From NCBI GenBank assembly GCA_034409565.1, contig DAOUMS010000002.1:1-64000 (forward strand): a DNA stretch of 64,000 bases, read 5' to 3'. This document shows, in pieces, positions 59,540 through 64,000 of this stretch. A program made the position numbers and the translations under genes. The stretch's first letter is position 1, and each line of letters opens with the position of its first letter. This stretch comes from E44-bin89 sp034409565 (GTDB taxonomy: Bacteria; Chloroflexota; Dehalococcoidia; Dehalococcoidales; RBG-16-60-22). The notes below the pieces were generated by a model that saw only the letters and a program-made list of their open reading frames with translations, was not told the origin of the DNA and searched no databases.

Positions 59540-60292
59540 CTATCCTGTCTGGTATCCCATAGCTCTGGAAATCTCAAGGGAGCAGCTTTTTACCAGGGGC
59601 TCTATATCATTTATTCGCTTGCTGCTGAGACGGGCGGAAGGACCGGAAACACTCAGTGCCGCGATGACACCGCCCGTGCTGTTTTTCACCGGTGAAGCTA
59701 TGCACTTCACACCTATTTCTGTTTCTTCGTCGTCTATGGCAATGCCTTCTCGTTTCACTTTTTTCAGTTCCCGCTTGAGGCTTTTTATATCCGTTATGGT
59801 CTTTGGCGTGTGCGGTAACAGGCCGTTGCTGTTTAAAGCTTTCTCCAGTTCTTCATCACCCATGTAGGCCAGTAACACTTTGCCCACCCCCGTGCAGTAG
59901 AGGGGCACCCTGTTTCCTATCTGCGTGAAGATACGCAGGCTTTTATTCGATTCAATGTGATCGATGTAAACGGCTTCATTGCGGTCGAGGATGGCGATAT
60001 TCACCGATTCCCCAACCATCTTATTAAGGGCATCCAGAATAGGGGAGGCAATGTCTCTGATTTTCATCCGCCGGCCCAAAACATTGCTGTACTGCAGGAA
60101 TTTGGTGCTCAGCGAATACTTTTGCCTTTTCTGCTTCTGATTGAGGTAGCCTCTTTTTACCAGAGTGAGGACAATACGATGAGTCGTAGTGATGTTCAGG
60201 TCACACAAATTAGCCAGTTCAGAGAGACCGAGCTCATCGTCATGGTCGAGGAAAACTTCCAGAATATCCAGGGCTTTACCAATAGTAGACAT
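59540..60292 (-). CDS. IclR-family transcriptional regulator
   Basis: About 250 residues. N-terminal winged helix (KALDILEVFLDHDDELGLSE, then LNITTTHRIVLTLVKRGYLN) and the C-terminal IclR effector domain with YIDHIESNKSLRIFTQIGNR, VPLYCTGVGKVLLAYM and the GVKCIASPVKNSTGGVIAAL region. In enterobacteria the IclR member AllR controls gcl-hyi-glxR in response to glyoxylate, and here the gene sits directly upstream of gcl on the same strand, so a similar role is inferred. ATG 60292 is preferred to the in-frame TTG 60304. The promoter is at 60361-60333. Confidence 0.88.
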   Translation of the reverse strand: MSTIGKALDILEVFLDHDDELGLSELANLCDLNITTTHRIVLTLVKRGYLNQKQKRQKYSLSTKFLQYSNVLGRRMKIRDIASPILDALNKMVGESVNIAILDRNEAVYIDHIESNKSLRIFTQIGNRVPLYCTGVGKVLLAYMGDEELEKALNSNGLLPHTPKTITDIKSLKRELKKVKREGIAIDDEETEIGVKCIASPVKNSTGGVIAALSVSGPSARLSSKRINDIEPLVKSCSLEISRAMGYQTG

Positions 60293-60332
60293 GATTACTT
60301 TCAAATAGTGAAATACAGTTTCATTATATTAT

Positions 60333-60361
60333 ATATTAAACGAATTTTTTATGTGTGTCAA
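60333..60361 (-). promoter_or_regulatory. Promoter of the iclR-gcl operon
   Basis: Minus strand: -35 TTGACA (60361-60356), 17-bp spacer, -10 TAATAT (60338-60333), about 40 bp before the regulator start codon. Confidence 0.7.
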
Positions 60362-60457
60362 TACTCTGGTAAACTATCACACAAACGCTTTGATAGTCCC
60401 TTTTCTCGCCTGCTTTGTGCGCCAGCAATATCAAGTGCATTGATGAGGCAGGAGGGG

Positions 60458-60485
60458 TTGAATATAGGTATAGTTATAGTATAAT
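60458..60485 (+). promoter_or_regulatory. Promoter of the potassium channel gene
   Basis: -35 TTGAAT (60458-60463), 16-bp spacer, -10 TATAAT (60480-60485), 45 bp before the start codon. Confidence 0.6.
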
Positions 60486-60529
60486 CATACCGCTTGCTGG
60501 ACAGTTGTAATCTAGGTAAGGAGGCTACC

Positions 60530-61264
60530 ATGAAAAAACTGGCGAACATTCACCGACCAGATATTTCACATAGAGAGGCTTTACTGCTGCGCATAGAGCG
60601 GATAACAGAAGCGCCGCTGCTGATTCTGTCTTTCGCCATGATTCCGCTTCTGGTTGGCCCTTTCTTCTGGAAGCTCTCTCCGCAGGAAGAAAATCTGTTT
60701 CTTACCCTTGATTCATTTATATGGGCCCTATTTGCAGTTGACCTGATTATCAAAACCTTAATTGCCCCCCACAGGTTGCCCTATCTCCGCAGACACTGGC
60801 TGGAAATACTGGTTGTGGTCGTGCCCTTTTTCCGGCCTTTGCGTCTTCTCAGGATATTTATTTTTGGCTCCCGGGCCTGGCTTGGCTTCAGGCGTCTGGT
60901 GCACGTTGACTTTCTGCTGGTTTATGGAATAGGCCTGGTCACTATCGCCTCGACGGTAGTGGCTTCTGTCGAAGGGGGAGAGCAGGCTTCCATTAATTCT
61001 TTCGCCGATGTGCTCTGGTGGGCGGTGGTAACGATTACCACCGTTGGCTACGGGGATATGGTGCCGGTAACGGTGGCGGGAAAAGCGGTGGCTACGATAC
61101 TGATGCTGGGAGGGGTGGCCTTCTTCAGTGGGATGACGGCAAACCTGGCCTCGTTTCTGGTTAAAGGAAGTGACACGGAAAAGAAAGCCCTGTCCCAGTT
61201 GACGAAAGAAATAGAAAGCCTGCGCGGCGAATTAGCCAGGTTGCGCGGAGACGTTGCCGGATGA
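60530..61264 (+). CDS. Voltage-gated-type potassium channel
   Basis: 244 residues. The selectivity filter TTVGYGD is in WWAVVTITTVGYGDMVPVTV, flanked by pore helices. Upstream helices include FIWALFAVDLIIKTLIAPHR and an S4-like segment RPLRLLRIFIFGSRAWLGFR with regularly spaced arginines, so it is a 6-helix Kv-type subunit, though short. The C-terminus (KKALSQLTKEIESLRGELAR) is a coiled coil that probably stabilises the tetramer. ATG 60530 has AAGGAGG 7 bases upstream; earlier in-frame codons lack a ribosome site. It is divergent from iclR and followed by glgE. Confidence 0.9.
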   Translation: MKKLANIHRPDISHREALLLRIERITEAPLLILSFAMIPLLVGPFFWKLSPQEENLFLTLDSFIWALFAVDLIIKTLIAPHRLPYLRRHWLEILVVVVPFFRPLRLLRIFIFGSRAWLGFRRLVHVDFLLVYGIGLVTIASTVVASVEGGEQASINSFADVLWWAVVTITTVGYGDMVPVTVAGKAVATILMLGGVAFFSGMTANLASFLVKGSDTEKKALSQLTKEIESLRGELARLRGDVAG

Positions 61265-61369
61265 GTCTGTAGACAGCTCCACCGCAGCATATGCATCCCG
61301 TAGCTAAAATCGGCTAAAATATATATAGTATAATAGCAGAATATAAATCGTTACAGGTTGAGTTGCATC

Positions 61370-63352
61370 ATGTCGATTGTAGAAGCTAAATCAAGAGTAG
61401 TTATAGAAGGCGTCCAGCCTGAAATTGATGGGGGGCGCTTCCCCATCAAACGGGTGGTTGGCGAGGAAGTTACGGTTGAGGCAGACATATTTGCCGATGG
61501 CCATGAGTCCCTCTCGGCCTGCCTGCGGCACCGCCGTGAGGATGAGCCAGACTGGACCGAGACGCCCATGGAGTTCCTGGTGAACGACCGATGGCGAGGT
61601 TCCTTTGTTGTCGAGAAAATCGGGTGTTACCGATATACCATAATTGCCTGGGTTGACAGATTCAAATCATGGCGCCAGGACCTCAGCAAACGCGTGGAAG
61701 CCCGCCAGAAGGACATTAAGGTCAATCTCCTGGTCGGTGCCGATATAATTGCGGAGGCACAGCCAATGGCCTCCCGCCGGGACAGTAAACTGATGGCAGA
61801 GTGGGTAGACACCCTGCGGTCGAAGCAGATTGCCCGGAATGAAAAGGTGAAGCTTGCCTTGAGCGAGGCTGTAGCCCGGCTTATGGAGCGTTACGCTGAC
61901 CGGCGATTTGCCGTTACCTATCCCGGGGAACTGGTGGTATCCGTTGACCGTAAAAGAGCGCGCTTCAGTTCGTGGTACGAGATGTTCCCCCGCTCCTGTG
62001 CCCCGAAGCCGAACCAGCACGGGACTTTCCGGGACTGCGAAGCCCACCTCCCTTATATCGCGGAACTGGGTTTCGACATCCTTTACCTGCCGCCCATTCA
62101 TCCTATCGGGCACACCAACCGCAAAGGCAAGAACAATACCCTCACCGCGGCACCGGACGACCCCGGAACCCCCTGGGCCATCGGCGCCGAGGAAGGGGGA
62201 CATAAAGCCATCCATCCCCAGCTTGGCACGTTGCAGGACTTCCAGAAACTTGTCAGTAAGGCCAGAGACTACGGCATTGAAGTTGCCCTTGATATAGCCT
62301 TTCAATGCTCCCCCGACCACCCCTATGTGAAAGAGCATCCGGAATGGTTCCGCTGGCGTCCTGACGGCACGATTCAGTACGCGGAAAACCCGCCCAAAAA
62401 ATATCAGGACATCTATCCCCTGGAGTTTGAGTCGGAGAACTGGCAGGAGCTCTGGGAAGAGCTGAGAAGCGTGGTGCTGTTCTGGATAGAAAACGAGGTG
62501 CGCATCTTCCGCATTGACAATCCCCATACCAAACCGTTCGCATTCTGGGAGTGGTTAATCGGCGGTATCAAAGCTGATTACCCGGAGGTCATCTTTCTGT
62601 CCGAAGCGTTTACCCGTCCCAAAATCATGTACCAGCTGGCCAAGCTCGGTTTCAGCCAGTCCTACACGTACTTTACCTGGCGCAATGCCAAATGGGAGCT
62701 TGAGCAGTACTTCACCGAGCTGACGCAGACACCGGTGAGTGAGTTCTACCGCCCCAATCTCTGGCCGAACACGCCGGACATCCTGAATAATTACCTGCGG
62801 GACGGGGGCCGGCCGGCCTTCATCACCAGGTTGGTCTTGGCCGCCACCCTCGGGGCAAACTATGGGATTTACGGGCCCGCTTTTGAGCTCTGCGAAAACC
62901 GCCGCAAGGACACGGTAAGCGAGGAATACCTGGACTCGGAGAAATATGAAATCAAACACTGGGACATTGGGCGGCCGGATAGCCTGAAGGATATTATAAA
63001 GCTGGTGAATAAAGCTCGTCGGGAAAACCCGGCGCTCCAGAGCGACCGCAGCCTGCGTTTTCATGCGGTGGACAATGACCAGCTTATCTGCTACAGCAAA
63101 TGCACCCGGGATGGCGCAAACGCGGTGCTGGTCGTGGTGAACCTGGACTACCGGTACCGGCAATCGGGCTGGGTAACCCTCTCTCTTGATGAACTGGGTA
63201 TTGCTCAGGACCAGACGTACCGGATACATGACCTCCTTGATGATGCCACTTACACATGGAGGGGCCCGCGCAACTACGTGGAACTCAGCCCCGAGAAACT
63301 GCCGGCCCATATTTTCCGCGTGGAAAAACAGGGCCGGAGAAAGCGAGGGTAG
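61370..63352 (+). CDS. glgE: Alpha-1,4-glucan:maltose-1-phosphate maltosyltransferase
   Basis: 660 residues of the GH13_3 family. It elongates alpha-1,4-glucan from maltose 1-phosphate. The N-terminal beta-domain (IEGVQPEIDGGRFPIKRVVG) and helical insertion precede the TIM barrel: LPPIHPIGHTNRKGKNNTL, DIAFQCSPDHPYVKEHPEWF, nucleophile Asp in RIDNPHTKPFAFWEW and acid/base Glu in FLSEAFTRPK. NYGIYGPAFELCENR is typical of GlgE. I take ATG 61370 rather than the in-frame TTG 61358; a TATAAT lies at 61329-61334 without a good -35. The next gene begins 6 bp after the stop codon. Confidence 0.93.
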   Translation: MSIVEAKSRVVIEGVQPEIDGGRFPIKRVVGEEVTVEADIFADGHESLSACLRHRREDEPDWTETPMEFLVNDRWRGSFVVEKIGCYRYTIIAWVDRFKSWRQDLSKRVEARQKDIKVNLLVGADIIAEAQPMASRRDSKLMAEWVDTLRSKQIARNEKVKLALSEAVARLMERYADRRFAVTYPGELVVSVDRKRARFSSWYEMFPRSCAPKPNQHGTFRDCEAHLPYIAELGFDILYLPPIHPIGHTNRKGKNNTLTAAPDDPGTPWAIGAEEGGHKAIHPQLGTLQDFQKLVSKARDYGIEVALDIAFQCSPDHPYVKEHPEWFRWRPDGTIQYAENPPKKYQDIYPLEFESENWQELWEELRSVVLFWIENEVRIFRIDNPHTKPFAFWEWLIGGIKADYPEVIFLSEAFTRPKIMYQLAKLGFSQSYTYFTWRNAKWELEQYFTELTQTPVSEFYRPNLWPNTPDILNNYLRDGGRPAFITRLVLAATLGANYGIYGPAFELCENRRKDTVSEEYLDSEKYEIKHWDIGRPDSLKDIIKLVNKARRENPALQSDRSLRFHAVDNDQLICYSKCTRDGANAVLVVVNLDYRYRQSGWVTLSLDELGIAQDQTYRIHDLLDDATYTWRGPRNYVELSPEKLPAHIFRVEKQGRRKRG

Positions 63353-63358
63353 CGCAAA

Positions 63359-64000
63359 ATGTCACCCAGAGCCAAAGAATATTTCTGGCAGGATAGCGAC
63401 CCCCTCTGGTATAAGGACGCCATCATATATGAGCTCCACCCCCGGGCTTTTTACGATAGTGACGGAGATGGTGTCGGTGACTTTCCCGGGCTCACTGAAA
63501 AGCTCAATTATCTGCAGGACCTGGGGATTAATACCATCTGGCTCCTCCCTTTCTATCCGTCTCCGCTCAAAGATGACGGCTACGATATTTCCAACTATAC
63601 CGGTATCCAGCCCGTGTATGGGACGATACGGGATTTCAGGCTTTTACTGCGAGAGGCCGATGCCCGTGGCCTGCGCATCGTCACCGAGCTCGTGCTAAAC
63701 CACACGTCAGACCAGCACCCGTGGTTCCAGCGAGCACGCCGCGCCAAGAAGCAGAGCCGCTTCCGGGACTTTTATGTCTGGAACGACTCGCCGGACAAAT
63801 ACAGGGACGCGCGGATTATTTTTAAAGATTTCGAGTTATCAAACTGGTCCTTTGACCCTCTCGCCAGGGCCTATTACTGGCACCGTTTTTACTCCCACCA
63901 GCCTGACCTGAACTTCGATAATCCACAGGTTCAGAAGACCATAATTAAGACGGTCAATTTCTGGATGAGTATGGGGGTGTCCGGGCTGCGTCTTGATGCT
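63359..64000 (+). CDS. treS: Trehalose synthase (TreS, maltose alpha-D-glucosyltransferase), N-terminal part
   Basis: 214 codons, running off the right edge. GH13_16 enzyme that interconverts trehalose and maltose. DPLWYKDAIIYELHPRAFYD, GVGDFPGLTEKLNYLQDLGI, IWLLPFYPSPLKDDGYDISN, TELVLNHTSDQHPWFQRAR and the last residues SGLRLDA, which approach the nucleophile Asp, are all TreS hallmarks. AGCGAGGGT precedes the ATG. The order glgE-treS implies the GlgE pathway: trehalose to maltose (TreS), maltose to maltose 1-phosphate (a maltokinase, which may be fused to TreS beyond the edge), then alpha-glucan (GlgE). Confidence 0.93.
   Translation, partial: MSPRAKEYFWQDSDPLWYKDAIIYELHPRAFYDSDGDGVGDFPGLTEKLNYLQDLGINTIWLLPFYPSPLKDDGYDISNYTGIQPVYGTIRDFRLLLREADARGLRIVTELVLNHTSDQHPWFQRARRAKKQSRFRDFYVWNDSPDKYRDARIIFKDFELSNWSFDPLARAYYWHRFYSHQPDLNFDNPQVQKTIIKTVNFWMSMGVSGLRLDA

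Noticed and set aside
61667..62527. 286-codon minus-strand open frame inside glgE
   Set aside because: GlgE motifs, including both catalytic residues, run through the region on the plus strand.
62555..63310. 251-codon minus-strand open frame inside glgE
   Set aside because: Antisense shadow of a well-conserved gene with no recognisable motif of its own.
1..64000. tRNA, rRNA, CRISPR arrays and insertion sequences
   Set aside because: No cloverleaf-like T-loop context, no regularly spaced repeats, and no transposase or terminal inverted repeats were recognised on reading both strands.

Overview
The window looks like a chromosomal segment of an uncultured, probably anaerobic bacterium. A member of the Chloroflexota (Dehalococcoidia-like) is my best guess. 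This rests on indirect signs: long Ala-Pro linkers on a lipoprotein, DUF2206- and DUF1616-type membrane proteins shared mainly with archaea, an archaeal-looking winged-helix regulator, and the GlgE/TreS pair. No rRNA, tRNA, CRISPR array or insertion sequence was recognised. Promoters of the TTGACA-17-TATAAT type are unusually easy to see and outline the transcription units.

Layout. (1) 1-2.7 kb, minus strand: start of a PilB/GspE pilus ATPase running off the edge, then hydroxypyruvate isomerase and tartronate semialdehyde reductase. (2) 2.8-10.9 kb: a DnaJ-like protein, an unknown soluble protein, a complete TRAP transporter, two tandem near-duplicate NAD-dependent epimerases, a DedA protein and a YdjM-like membrane protein. 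(3) 11-46.9 kb: a very large surface-glycan locus. It holds about six glycosyltransferases, a Wzm/Wzt ABC exporter with a C-terminal substrate-recognition domain, two B12-binding radical SAM proteins, two sugar methyltransferases and a DegT-family enzyme. It also holds a split transketolase with two alternative N-terminal subunits, two heptose-7-phosphate-kinase-like GHMP kinases, two GmhA-like isomerases, an HddC-like nucleotidyltransferase and several epimerases. Together these suggest a polysaccharide or glycolipid containing (GDP-)heptose-derived, deoxygenated, methylated and perhaps branched sugars, exported by Wzm/Wzt. (4) 47-57.5 kb: an SDR, then a minus-strand operon with a PQQ-type propeller, an alpha/alpha-barrel surface protein, a DUF4430 lipoprotein and a complete ECF transporter (T, fused A1A2, S), preceded by a regulator. 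Alpha/alpha barrel plus DUF4430 is the domain pair found in animal intrinsic factor/transcobalamin, so vitamin B12 capture is a reasonable hypothesis. (5) 57.7-60.3 kb: an IclR regulator with a glyoxylate carboligase homologue; with the two genes at 1-2.7 kb this gives a full glyoxylate-to-glycerate route. (6) 60.5-64 kb: a potassium channel, GlgE and the start of TreS.

The most interesting items are: a DegT-family enzyme with His in place of the PLP lysine plus a four-cysteine cluster; the split transketolase beside it; the transcobalamin-like ECF operon; a glyoxylate carboligase that keeps the catalytic Glu its family usually lacks; and a shared GACAATTGTC palindrome at several glycan-locus promoters. 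Functions are inferred from motifs recognised by eye; no database search was run.
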